NCBI GenBank assembly: GCA_025934615.1
Contig: JAICXS010000052.1
Coordinates: forward strand, 1-9,127
Reading direction: 5' to 3'
Source of the DNA: Nitrospiraceae bacterium
GTDB taxonomy: Bacteria > Nitrospirota > Nitrospiria > Nitrospirales > Nitrospiraceae
DNA: 9,127 nt
Shown piece by piece: positions 1-5,858 of the stretch (position 1 is the stretch's first letter; the number at the start of each line of letters is the position of its first letter). The notes under the pieces are model-generated. The model did no database searches. It saw only the letters and a program-made list of their open reading frames with translations, and was not told where the DNA came from. The translations under genes and the position numbers were made by a program.

Positions 1-897
1 GACGTCCGAGGCTTCCGCCCGGGTCGGACGAGCATTGTGCGTCATCGATTCCAACATTTGAGTCGCCGTAATGACGAGCTTACGCCGGCGATTGGCCTCG
101 GTGATCATCCGTTTTTGAAGGACTGGGACCGCTTCGGAACCCATCTCGACGCCGAGATCACCCCGGGCGATCATAATGCCGTGGACCTGATCCAGGAGGG
201 ACTCCAGATGGTCCACGGCTTCACGCCGTTCGATCTTGGCAATGATCGGAACCTCTCCTCCATACTCGGCCATCAATTGCCGTGCCTCAATGATATCGTC
301 GGGTCCTCTCACAAACGAGAGCGCAACATAGTCGACCTGATGCTTCAGCCCGAATCGTAAATCCTCGCGATCTTTCTCGGTGAGCGTGGCGGCGCTGATG
401 GCGGTGCCTGGCAAATTCATGCCCTTATGCGATCCGATTGGGCCTCCGATGTGCACGCGGCATTCTACGGCTTGTTGCGAAATTTTCTGCACAGTGAGCT
501 CGATAAGGCCGTCGTCGATGAGAATGCGAGCGCCGGGTTTCACGTCCTGAGCAAGATGGGGATAGGTGACTGGAATATCCAGGACAGAGGCGACGGATTT
601 CTGCGGCGGGCGGTCAACGACAAGCCGAACGATCTGGCCGGCAGCCGCTTCTACCGTACCCCCGGGGAGATTTCCTACGCGGATGCGCGGTCCCTGCAAA
701 TCTTGAATAATGGCCACCGGAGTGCCATGCCGTTCGGCCGCTTGGCGTATGGCTTCAATGGCGCGCGCGTGCGATTCATGCGAGCCATGAGAAAAATTAA
801 GACGAGCCGCATTCATGCCGCTTACAATCAGGCGGTCAAGTAATTCGGGCGATTCACTGGCTGGACCTATGGTGCAGACGATTTTTGCGTGTCGCAT
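1..897 (-). CDS. pyk: Pyruvate kinase, N-terminal 299 residues (3' end outside window)
   Basis: Pyruvate kinase transfers phosphate from phosphoenolpyruvate to ADP in the last step of glycolysis, in the cytoplasm. The protein opens with AKIVCTIGPAS (residues 4-14), followed by the active-site segment MNAARLNFSHG (28-38; Arg32, Asn34, Ser36 and His37 are the usual nucleotide and K+ ligands). DLQGPRIRVG (66-75) leads into the B domain (about 71-170). The (beta/alpha)8 barrel then shows IIAKIER (218-224; catalytic Lys221, metal ligand Glu223), ARGDLGVE (244-251; metal ligand Asp247) and ITATQML (276-282; Thr278). The frame is open to base 1, so the rest of the barrel and the C-terminal domain lie beyond the window. 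The ATG at 897 lacks a strong ribosome binding site, but it matches the usual family start and sits about 20 bases below a likely promoter. The frame stays open far upstream, so a longer start cannot be excluded by stop codons alone. No key residue is missing in the visible part. Confidence 0.96.
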   Translation of the reverse strand, partial: MRHAKIVCTIGPASESPELLDRLIVSGMNAARLNFSHGSHESHARAIEAIRQAAERHGTPVAIIQDLQGPRIRVGNLPGGTVEAAAGQIVRLVVDRPPQKSVASVLDIPVTYPHLAQDVKPGARILIDDGLIELTVQKISQQAVECRVHIGGPIGSHKGMNLPGTAISAATLTEKDREDLRFGLKHQVDYVALSFVRGPDDIIEARQLMAEYGGEVPIIAKIERREAVDHLESLLDQVHGIMIARGDLGVEMGSEAVPVLQKRMITEANRRRKLVITATQMLESMTHNARPTRAEASDV

Positions 898-925
898 TCC
901 GGCGCGGCTCACAGAAGCGCGAGCT

Positions 926-954
926 ATTCTAACAAAGGCATGCGATGGCCGCAA
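926..954 (-). promoter_or_regulatory. Candidate sigma70-type promoter of the pyruvate kinase gene
   Basis: Read on the minus strand, TTGCGG (954-949) and TAGAAT (931-926) are separated by 17 bases. The -10 box matches TATAAT at 5 of 6 positions and the -35 box is weak (3 of 6). Transcription would begin near 919, leaving a leader of about 20 bases before the ATG at 897. This supports that start over the upstream open frame. Confidence 0.45.
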
Positions 955-1065
955 TGGAAAGCGGGGCTGCTGTATTGGCTGAGATCGACTTGCCTTGAAC
1001 GACGCTGCATGGTACCGTCCCCCCCGTTTTGCCGCCGCCTTCATAGCCGGGAGACTGGAAGCCCG

Positions 1066-1533
1066 ATGCGAACCATCTTCTGCGTAGTTGCCTGCCTCGC
1101 CCTGATCATCGTTGCGGGCGGCGCCTCGCCCGATCTCGTTGGTTCAGAACAGCCTTATCTTCCGATTGTGCCCCCGCACAATGAATCAAGGGCATCGTCC
1201 ACTCGTGCAACAGCGGACATCGCACCAATAGTAGGGAGGGAGTCGGCTGCTGCATCATCTACGGAGGCTCGGGTCCCGGTCCCTCCGCTCGCCGCCCAAA
1301 AAATCTTGAAGGCTGTTCAAGCACGACACGGCGATCCCCTACCGGGTTACACCGGCGGGAGAACATTTCAGAATCGTGAACGCCGACTGCCGCCCGGCCG
1401 CTATCGCGAGTACGATGTGAACCCAAAAACTCCGGGCCGCGATCGAGGTCCGGAACGGATCGTGATCGAGCAACGGACCGGCAAGGCCTATTACACCGGC
1501 GATCACTACCTCACCTTTATTCCCATGAATTGA
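1066..1533 (+). CDS. Secreted guanyl-specific ribonuclease, barnase/RNase Sa (N1/T1) family
   Basis: This is a 155-residue extracellular-type RNase that would cleave RNA after guanosine through a 2',3'-cyclic phosphate. Residues 1-20 form a signal peptide (MRT, a hydrophobic core from Ile4 to Val16, then AGGA). Residues about 22-77 are a Ser/Ala/Thr/Pro-rich linker without clear fold. The catalytic domain covers about 78-155: FQNRE (101-105), YREYDV (113-118), RGPERIV (127-133) and YYTGDHYLTF (142-151). These align with RNase Sa segments so that Glu115 is the general base (Sa Glu54), Arg127 and Arg131 bind phosphate (Sa Arg65, Arg69) and His147 is the general acid (Sa His85). All catalytic residues are present. 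The frame is open back to 889, but the ATG at 1066 starts the signal peptide and follows a weak GGGAG at about 1050-1054. A barstar-type gene begins 8 bases after the stop, which strongly supports an active toxic RNase. The target (competitors, phage-infected self, or nutrient RNA) is unknown. Confidence 0.93.
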   Translation: MRTIFCVVACLALIIVAGGASPDLVGSEQPYLPIVPPHNESRASSTRATADIAPIVGRESAAASSTEARVPVPPLAAQKILKAVQARHGDPLPGYTGGRTFQNRERRLPPGRYREYDVNPKTPGRDRGPERIVIEQRTGKAYYTGDHYLTFIPMN

Positions 1534-1541
1534 GGCATTCG

Positions 1542-2009
1542 ATGGGCATTGAACGGTTACGATCTATCGCCCCCCCTTATGTAGAACTCCTGGTCTTAAA
1601 AAAAGGGCAGACCTACCCGGACCAGATCGCGATACCGCCTGGGTTTGTCGTCAAAGAGTTCCATGGTCGAAAATGCCACACGAAGGCCGGATTGCTGGGC
1701 GAGTTTGCGAGGGTCTTGGATTTCCCAGATTATTTTGGCAAAAATTGGGACGCCTTCGAAGAATGTGTGACGGACCTGCAATGGCTGCCGGCCCCAGGCT
1801 ATCTTTTCATCATTACAGAAGCCGAACAGGTCTTGCGGGATCGTGACGAGGAGTATGCTATCTTCATAAAGATTCTGGAAGAAAGCGGAAAGGTCTGGGG
1901 CACAGAACAGGATGTGCGACCGGAAATTCCGTTCCATGTGCTGTTGACCGTCGGCGAGCCGCAAAAATCGGCGAGAAAGAATTGGAACATTCCTCTGTTT
2001 AAGAAATGA
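1542..2009 (+). CDS. Barstar-family ribonuclease inhibitor (immunity protein)
   Basis: This 155-residue cytoplasmic protein should bind and block the RNase encoded just upstream, protecting the producer. The family signature is DFPDYFGKNWDAFEECVTDL at 60-79, matching barstar PEYYGENLDALWDC. By alignment Tyr64 equals barstar Tyr29, Asp70 equals Asp35, and Glu73-Glu74 replace Trp38-Asp39, so the key acidic plug residue is kept as Glu. A central helix follows (about 102-116), then a final strand PFHVLLTV (130-137). Compared with the 89-residue classic barstar, it carries about 35 extra residues at the N-terminus and a basic tail of about 18 residues at the C-terminus (ends NIPLFKK). I chose ATG 1542 because TGAGG (1531-1535) lies 6 bases upstream. 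An in-frame TTG at 1530 would instead overlap the RNase stop by 3 bases (1531-1533). Either way the two genes are tightly coupled. No signal peptide is seen, as expected for an intracellular inhibitor. Confidence 0.92.
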   Translation: MGIERLRSIAPPYVELLVLKKGQTYPDQIAIPPGFVVKEFHGRKCHTKAGLLGEFARVLDFPDYFGKNWDAFEECVTDLQWLPAPGYLFIITEAEQVLRDRDEEYAIFIKILEESGKVWGTEQDVRPEIPFHVLLTVGEPQKSARKNWNIPLFKK

Positions 2010-2175
2010 AGACTGTACAAGCAAGGCTGACGAGAGCGCCGCATTTCGCCTCCCCGCCTGTCCCTTTTTGACTGCAGCAATGGCCGTGGCTCCAGGGCAA
2101 TGAAGTCCTCTAGAAAGACCGTGGCCATCACCTTGACCGAGTTCACAATCCCATGATACCGTGGCGCGCTTTTTT

Positions 2176-3459
2176 ATGAAGACGACCACCTCCAAGAAAC
2201 TCTTCGCCGCCGCGCAACGAGTCATTCCCGGCGGCGTCAATAGCCCCGTTCGCGCGTTTCGGTCCGTGGGCGGGCATCCTCTCTTCATCAAGCGGGCAAA
2301 GGGTTCGCGCCTATACGATGTGGATGGGAACGGTTTTATCGATTACGTGCTGTCGTGGGGACCGATGATCCTCGGCCATGCGCCGGCGCCCATTATCCGG
2401 GCGATCACGCGAGCCGCAGCACATGGAACGAGCTATGGCGCGCCGACGGAATTGGAAGTCCGCTTAGCTCAGATGATCGCGGAGGCCGTGCCGTCGATGC
2501 AGCAAGTGCGGTTAGTCAATTCGGGCACTGAGGCGATCATGAGTGCCATTCGCGTGGCCCGTGCGCATACGAAGCGGGACGGCGTGTTGAAGTTTGAAGG
2601 GTGTTATCACGGCCATGCCGATTATCTGTTGGCGAAGGCCGGCTCCGGTGTGGCAACGCTGGGATTGCCCGATTCGCCGGGGGTTCCGAGAGATTTCGCC
2701 CGGCATACGCTGACGGCGCCATACAACGATATCGCAGCCGTTCAGAAATTGATCGAAGCCCATGCAGGCGAGCTGGCCTGTGTCATTGTAGAACCGGTGG
2801 CCGGCAATATGGGGGTCGTTCCACCGCATGACGAGTTTCTTCCGATGCTGCGGACGCTGACCCGCAAGCACGGCATCCTGCTGATTTTCGATGAAGTGAT
2901 TACCGGCTTCCGAGTACATTACGGCGGCGCACAGGCGCTCTATCGCATCATGCCCGACATGACCTGTCTGGGGAAGATTATCGGCGGGGGATTGCCGGTC
3001 GGCGCCTATGGTGGAGCACGGGAACTGATGCAGCAGGTGGCGCCCGCCGGTCCCGTCTACCAAGCGGGTACATTATCTGGAAATCCCTTAGCCGTCACGG
3101 CCGGCATTGCCATGCTGAAGGAGCTCCAGACCCCCGGCATTTATCGAAAGTTAGAGGAGCGAGCTCGTGTATTGGCCGACGGTCTTGGCGAGGCCGCGAA
3201 AAAAGCCGGTGTTCCGTTGATCCAAACGCGGGTGGGGTCGATGATGGGGGCCTTCTTTACGAAAGAACCGGTGGTCGATTATGCGACGGCGAAGCAATCC
3301 GATACGCAACGGTATGCCAAGTTCTTTCATCGCATGCTCGGCAAGGGTGTCTACTTCGCTCCCTCGCAGTTCGAAGCGGCCTTTCTATCTACCGCCCATA
3401 CACCGCGTGACCTCACGCAGACGCTGGCGACTGCCTACACGGTATTCCGGGCGCTCTAA
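2176..3459 (+). CDS. hemL: Glutamate-1-semialdehyde 2,1-aminomutase
   Basis: This PLP-dependent enzyme converts glutamate-1-semialdehyde to 5-aminolevulinate, the committed product of the C5 tetrapyrrole route that uses glutamyl-tRNA. It is a full-length class III aminotransferase fold of 427 residues (E. coli HemL has 426). Diagnostic segments in order are VIPGGVNSPVRAF, SWGPMILGH, VNSGTEA (PLP phosphate), KFEGCYHGHAD, IVEPVAGN, FDEVITGFR (Asp239 contacts the pyridine nitrogen), CLGKIIGGG (Lys267 forms the Schiff base) and GPVYQAGTLSGNP. Two starts are possible: GTG 2161 (five residues longer) and ATG 2176. I prefer ATG 2176 because it matches the family length. Neither has a convincing ribosome binding site. 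A weak TTGACC (2133-2138) plus GATACC (2155-2160) pair with a 16-base spacer could be its promoter and would exclude the GTG. It stands alone as a transcription unit and converges on the next gene. Confidence 0.97.
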   Translation: MKTTTSKKLFAAAQRVIPGGVNSPVRAFRSVGGHPLFIKRAKGSRLYDVDGNGFIDYVLSWGPMILGHAPAPIIRAITRAAAHGTSYGAPTELEVRLAQMIAEAVPSMQQVRLVNSGTEAIMSAIRVARAHTKRDGVLKFEGCYHGHADYLLAKAGSGVATLGLPDSPGVPRDFARHTLTAPYNDIAAVQKLIEAHAGELACVIVEPVAGNMGVVPPHDEFLPMLRTLTRKHGILLIFDEVITGFRVHYGGAQALYRIMPDMTCLGKIIGGGLPVGAYGGARELMQQVAPAGPVYQAGTLSGNPLAVTAGIAMLKELQTPGIYRKLEERARVLADGLGEAAKKAGVPLIQTRVGSMMGAFFTKEPVVDYATAKQSDTQRYAKFFHRMLGKGVYFAPSQFEAAFLSTAHTPRDLTQTLATAYTVFRAL

Positions 3460-3464
3460 TGACA

Positions 3465-3506
3465 CGTATCCTCACGGATACGCCTTGCGTCCGTTGAGAT
3501 ACGGAC
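3465..3506. terminator. Two small hairpins between convergent genes
   Basis: CGTATCC (3465-3471) pairs perfectly with GGATACG (3476-3482) around a 4-base loop. GTCCGT (3489-3494) pairs with ACGGAC (3501-3506) around a 6-base loop. They fill the 53-base gap between the hemL stop and the stop of the opposing gene, where a bidirectional terminator is expected. Neither is followed by a T-run on either strand, so they are not classical intrinsic terminators. They may only slow polymerase or protect mRNA ends. Confidence 0.35.
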
Positions 3507-3512
3507 ACTCAC

Positions 3513-3743
3513 CTACTCGTCGTCCTCATCCTCCGCGTCGATCGCCTCTTGGCGCTTCTGCTCTTCCATGGCGTTATGCAACAGCATGCGGATGAACATG
3601 GAGTAGAGTGAACCCCTTTCCAATGTCCCTCCAGGCGGAATCGCGATTTTTCCTTCAGTGATCATGCGATCCAACCAGGCTTTTTGATCCGGGGCGATGA
3701 GAATGGGGACCTCGACCAACCCGACTCGTCCAAACATGTCCAT
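3513..3743 (-). CDS. Small acidic protein of unknown function (76 aa)
   Basis: I do not recognise this family. The ATG at 3743 is preceded by AAGGAG eight bases upstream, a strong ribosome binding site, and by a candidate promoter. The protein begins MDMFGRVGLVEVPILIAP and has a mixed, probably folded middle (about 18-60, with a WLDRMI helix, an IAIPPGG turn and a YSMFIRMLL helix). It ends in an extremely acidic tail (EAIDAEDEDDE). There is no signal peptide, membrane span or cysteine. The frame stays open upstream to 4010, but that extension would run into the divergent nuclease gene and past a good start, so I reject it. It is transcribed divergently from the exported nuclease and converges on hemL. 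The acidic tail could serve in binding basic partners or nucleic-acid-binding proteins, but this is speculation. Confidence 0.75.
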   Translation of the reverse strand: MDMFGRVGLVEVPILIAPDQKAWLDRMITEGKIAIPPGGTLERGSLYSMFIRMLLHNAMEEQKRQEAIDAEDEDDE

Positions 3744-3775
3744 AGATGAAGCTCCTTCGTGAAACGATTGAAGCC

Positions 3776-3805
3776 ATTTCAGCACGCGCATTTTTGCTTT
3801 GTCAA
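3776..3805 (-). promoter_or_regulatory. Candidate promoter for the 76-residue acidic protein gene
   Basis: On the minus strand a perfect TTGACA (3805-3800) is followed after 18 bases by TGAAAT (3781-3776), a 4-of-6 match to TATAAT. Transcription would start near 3769, about 26 bases before the ATG, with the AAGGAG site inside the leader. The -10 box is weak, so activator help is possible. Confidence 0.45.
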
Positions 3806-3873
3806 CTCGTGCGCATGGGTCTTGCACAGGGGCCATTGCGGTTAGACAGATAATGACTGAAGGAGTAAGCGAC

Positions 3874-4440
3874 ATGAAGAAGAGAACGCGAGTTGGAATC
3901 TGGGCTGGATTAGTTCTATTGCTCTGCGGAGCGCTTGTGGGTCTTCCGACGCCCGCGCTGGCAACAAAAGGCGTGTCCAAGAAATGCGAAGACAAATCGA
4001 CATCTCGCATGACTGCCGCAGCGCCGAAGGAACCCCGTACAACGTTCTCCCGGGTCAGCGCTCGGTCGATTCACGGCGTACATACGCTCCATCAATCCGA
4101 TTCACAACGGTCTGTACGCAGAAGCCTCGCGCGTAACAATTCCCGGACTCTTCTGGCACACAGCGAACAAGTGTTAGATCCTGCGCGAATCCATCTTATC
4201 GACGGCGACACCTTCGTCTATGGGGCGGAGCACATTCGCATTCAAGGTTTCAATGCCGTAGAGCGTGCTGATATCGGAGGGCTGGAGGCCACACAGCGCC
4301 TGGATGAACTTCTCCATCAAGGACAGGTCACGATGATTCGGAAAGCGACCGACATCTACGGTCGGACAGTCGCAGAAGTGTTCATCGATCATCACAATAT
4401 CGCGGACCTATTGAAAAAGGATCTAGGGACTATCCGCTGA
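3874..4440 (+). CDS. Exported short staphylococcal-nuclease-like protein
   Basis: This 188-residue protein carries an N-terminal signal peptide: KKRTR, a hydrophobic stretch at about 7-24, and likely cleavage after TPALA (26-30). It would act in the periplasm or outside the cell. Residues about 31-100 are a basic, Ser/Arg-rich segment with no recognisable fold. The SNase-like OB-fold domain occupies about 104-188: LIDGDTF (108-114), IRIQGFNAVE (121-130) and DIYGRTVAEVF (160-170). Aligned to staphylococcal nuclease, Arg122 equals Arg35, Glu130 equals Glu43 and Arg164 equals Arg87, so the catalytic trio is intact. The Ca2+ ligand Asp21 corresponds to Asp112 (or Asp110), while Asp40 is replaced by Asn127. 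The domain stops shortly after the last strand and helix, lacking the C-terminal helix of the classic enzyme, with tandem stops TGATGA. ATG 3874 is chosen because AAGGAG lies 8 bases upstream. The frame is open back to 3799, but that part lacks signals. Nuclease activity is plausible but unproven. Confidence 0.82.
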   Translation: MKKRTRVGIWAGLVLLLCGALVGLPTPALATKGVSKKCEDKSTSRMTAAAPKEPRTTFSRVSARSIHGVHTLHQSDSQRSVRRSLARNNSRTLLAHSEQVLDPARIHLIDGDTFVYGAEHIRIQGFNAVERADIGGLEATQRLDELLHQGQVTMIRKATDIYGRTVAEVFIDHHNIADLLKKDLGTIR

Positions 4441-4462
4441 TGAGCATGTAGGGATTTGTCTG

Positions 4463-4481
4463 ATACCCCTATGGGGGGTGT
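4463..4481. promoter_or_regulatory. CsoR/RcnR-like operator candidate
   Basis: The site reads ATACCCC, then TATGG, then GGGGTGT, an inverted repeat of 7-base arms (6 of 7 complementary) around 5 bases. It closely resembles the Bacillus subtilis CsoR copper operator core TACCC-TACGG-GGGTA in arm sequence and spacing. It sits where the -35 element would be, immediately ahead of a good -10 box, as expected for a repressor or activator site. No CsoR-family gene is in the window. An alternative is a small hairpin ending the nuclease transcript, but no T-run follows. Confidence 0.45.
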
Positions 4482-4486
4482 TCCTC

Positions 4487-4492
4487 TATACT
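4487..4492 (+). promoter_or_regulatory. -10 box for the two-CxxC membrane protein gene
   Basis: TATACT matches TATAAT at 5 of 6 positions. No recognisable -35 hexamer lies 16-18 bases upstream. That place is taken by the C-tract/G-tract inverted repeat, which suggests a promoter controlled by a bound regulator. Transcription would start near 4499, giving a leader of about 46 bases before the GTG at 4545. Confidence 0.45.
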
Positions 4493-4544
4493 AGTTCTCT
4501 GTAGACTGGCGGCGCTCTTTCCGGAGGGTGCCGAGAGGGCATCA

Positions 4545-5141
4545 GTGGACGCTATTACACGCCTCAGGCAAGGATTCGTACACACGTCTGATCAAGGGGC
4601 GGACACGGCCCAGGGGCAGGGACGTTTGGCCGCCGCACTGAAGCTCGCTCCTATCCTATGCGCAGCGATTGGCGTCTTCATCCTCGATCTCTTCATTCCA
4701 AAAGGTGTCGCGGATGGCCTGTTGTACGTGGCTCCTGTCGCCTGGATTACGCTGTGGTCAAACCGGCATGAAGCCTCATTGGTATTGCTCGTGGCGGCAA
4801 TGTGCACCGTGTGTGCTGTCGCTGGTTTCTTCCTATCCCCTCCGGGCTTGTTCTGGCTAGGCCTCGCCAATCGTGGAATTACGATCTTCGTGGTCTGGCT
4901 GACGGTGGCCTTGTCTTTGACCAGAAAGCGCGTCGAGGAAGAAGTCAAAGCCCTGCGAGGGCTCTTGCCGATCTGCTCGTATTGCAAAAAGATTCGAGAC
5001 GATAAGGGATATTGGAAGCAGATCGAAGTGTATATTGCCGCGAACTCACAAGCGGACTTTAGCCACGGCCTCTGCCCGGAATGCGGGATTGAGCATTATC
5101 CGGACATCTTTCAAAAGCAACACTCCAGCACACACTCGTAG
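4545..5141 (+). CDS. Four-helix membrane protein with C-terminal CSYC/CPEC module
   Basis: This is a 198-residue inner-membrane protein. A polar N-terminus (1-32) is followed by about four hydrophobic segments (roughly 33-52, 55-72, 77-98 and 101-125). A charged helix comes next (TRKRVEEEVKALRG, 126-139), then a soluble module: LLPICSYCKKIRDDKGYW (140-157), ending FSHGLCPECGIEHYP (172-186). Cys144, Cys147, Cys177 and Cys180, perhaps with His174, could form a zinc-ribbon-like metal site. I recall this module at the C-termini of sensor and response-regulator-type proteins in Nitrospira and deltaproteobacteria, usually after a coiled coil; I know of no assigned function. The membrane part resembles the small MASE-like or kinase N-terminal sensor regions, but no kinase, GGDEF or PAS domain follows. 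The start is GTG 4545, with GAGAGGG (4533-4539) about 5 bases upstream. Its promoter carries a CsoR-like site, so a metal or redox signal is a reasonable but unproven guess. Confidence 0.85.
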   Translation: MDAITRLRQGFVHTSDQGADTAQGQGRLAAALKLAPILCAAIGVFILDLFIPKGVADGLLYVAPVAWITLWSNRHEASLVLLVAAMCTVCAVAGFFLSPPGLFWLGLANRGITIFVVWLTVALSLTRKRVEEEVKALRGLLPICSYCKKIRDDKGYWKQIEVYIAANSQADFSHGLCPECGIEHYPDIFQKQHSSTHS

Positions 5142-5195
5142 TCGGTCTCTCTTAGCTTCGCCTCTAGCGTAGCACTCTGCGCAGATTGCCGGTCT

Positions 5196-5315
5196 CTATT
5201 TTTTCAATTTCTTTTTCTTGTTGTCTTTTGGATTGTCGGCGAATAAGAGCCATGCGAGGACGACAAATCCCACCGCTACTGCAGAGATCGCAAGCCATGT
5301 ACCTAGTTTATCCAT
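5196..5315 (-). CDS. 39-residue single-span membrane microprotein
   Basis: The ORF starts at ATG 5315 and ends with TAG at 5196. It reads MDKLGTW, then a continuous hydrophobic helix of about 18 residues (about 8-25, rich in Ala, Val and Leu), then ADNPKDN and a lysine-rich tail (KKKKLKK). This is a typical small membrane protein with the positive tail predicted on the cytoplasmic side. A weak AGGA lies 3 bases before the ATG. It follows the thioesterase gene by 63 bases on the same strand and could be the last gene of that unit. The clear topology makes a chance ORF unlikely, although it is short. Function is unknown; it could be a helper subunit of a membrane complex. Confidence 0.6.
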   Translation of the reverse strand: MDKLGTWLAISAVAVGFVVLAWLLFADNPKDNKKKKLKK

Positions 5316-5378
5316 ACGTCCTATCTTAATTGATTACCGCGACCATGCATAAGCGAACGGGCGCCGGGGTCGAGTCAA

Positions 5379-5777
5379 TCAGGAAGCGCGCAGAGGCTGT
5401 TCGGGCATGTCCCGTAACGGCGGCGGCAATCGTTTGAGTTTCCCATCCAGATTCACGGCCGCCAGGGTCGCCGATCCTTCAACGACGATCTGTTGACTTG
5501 TCCGTTCGCGAATCGTATGCGAAAACGTCAATGTGGCCTTGCCGCGATGTGTCACCATCGTCTCGATTGTCAGCACCTGCCCATACCGCGCAGGAGATCG
5601 ATAGTGCACCTCGGCGTGAGTGACCATAAATTGCGTTCCGTCTCGTAATAAATCTACGACGGCAATGTTTCGTGCCCTCAAATAATGAGTACGAGCCCGC
5701 TCGAAATATTTCAGATAGTTGGCATAGTACACGACTCCGGCGCAATCCGTGTCTTCATAGTGAATTTCAATTTCCAT
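5379..5777 (-). CDS. ybgC: YbgC-type acyl-CoA thioesterase (hotdog fold, 4HBT family)
   Basis: A 132-residue hotdog-fold thioesterase that would hydrolyse acyl-CoA (or possibly acyl-ACP) thioesters in the cytoplasm. The family signature is at the N-terminus: YEDTDCAGVVYYANYLKYFERART (7-30), where Asp11 matches the catalytic Asp18 of E. coli YbgC. The five-stranded sheet follows with FMVTHAEVHYRSPARYGQ (50-67) and later strands to about residue 110. Length matches the family (E. coli YbgC 134). The ATG at 5777 is fixed because an in-frame TGA lies directly before it (5780-5778). No clear ribosome binding site is visible. The gene lies 81 bases after the CARF gene on the same strand and may be cotranscribed. 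It is not next to tol-pal here, unlike the proteobacterial arrangement. The natural substrate cannot be told from sequence. Confidence 0.92.
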   Translation of the reverse strand: MEIEIHYEDTDCAGVVYYANYLKYFERARTHYLRARNIAVVDLLRDGTQFMVTHAEVHYRSPARYGQVLTIETMVTHRGKATLTFSHTIRERTSQQIVVEGSATLAAVNLDGKLKRLPPPLRDMPEQPLRAS

Positions 5778-5858
5778 TCATTGCAGCGCAGCCTGGGCTC
5801 TTTGCGTCGGCTCAGGACTGCATGCAAGTGGAGCCGGATGAGTCATACTGCCCGGCAC

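Noticed and set aside
655..672. CCCCCGGGG palindrome as another CsoR-like site
   Set aside because: It is inside pyruvate kinase coding sequence and lacks the 5-base spacer and flanking TA of such operators.
37..843. Two plus-strand ORFs (37-360, 427-843) in the first 0.9 kb
   Set aside because: They lie antisense to a pyruvate kinase frame with every family motif; their own translations match nothing.
898..1140. Extension of pyruvate kinase upstream of 897, since the minus frame stays open beyond 1100
   Set aside because: It would overlap the RNase signal peptide antisense, lies above the likely promoter, and the family normally starts just before AKIVCTIGP.
2161..2175. GTG 2161 as start of hemL
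   Set aside because: It adds five residues (MARFF) with no ribosome binding site; ATG 2176 fits family length better. Kept only as an alternative.
1596..2291. Minus-strand ORF of 231 codons opposite the inhibitor and start of hemL
   Set aside because: It overlaps two well-supported genes, has a low-complexity mixed composition and no recognisable motif.
3744..4010. Longer version of the 76-residue acidic protein starting at 4010
   Set aside because: It overlaps the divergent nuclease signal-peptide region and ignores the AAGGAG-ATG at 3743.
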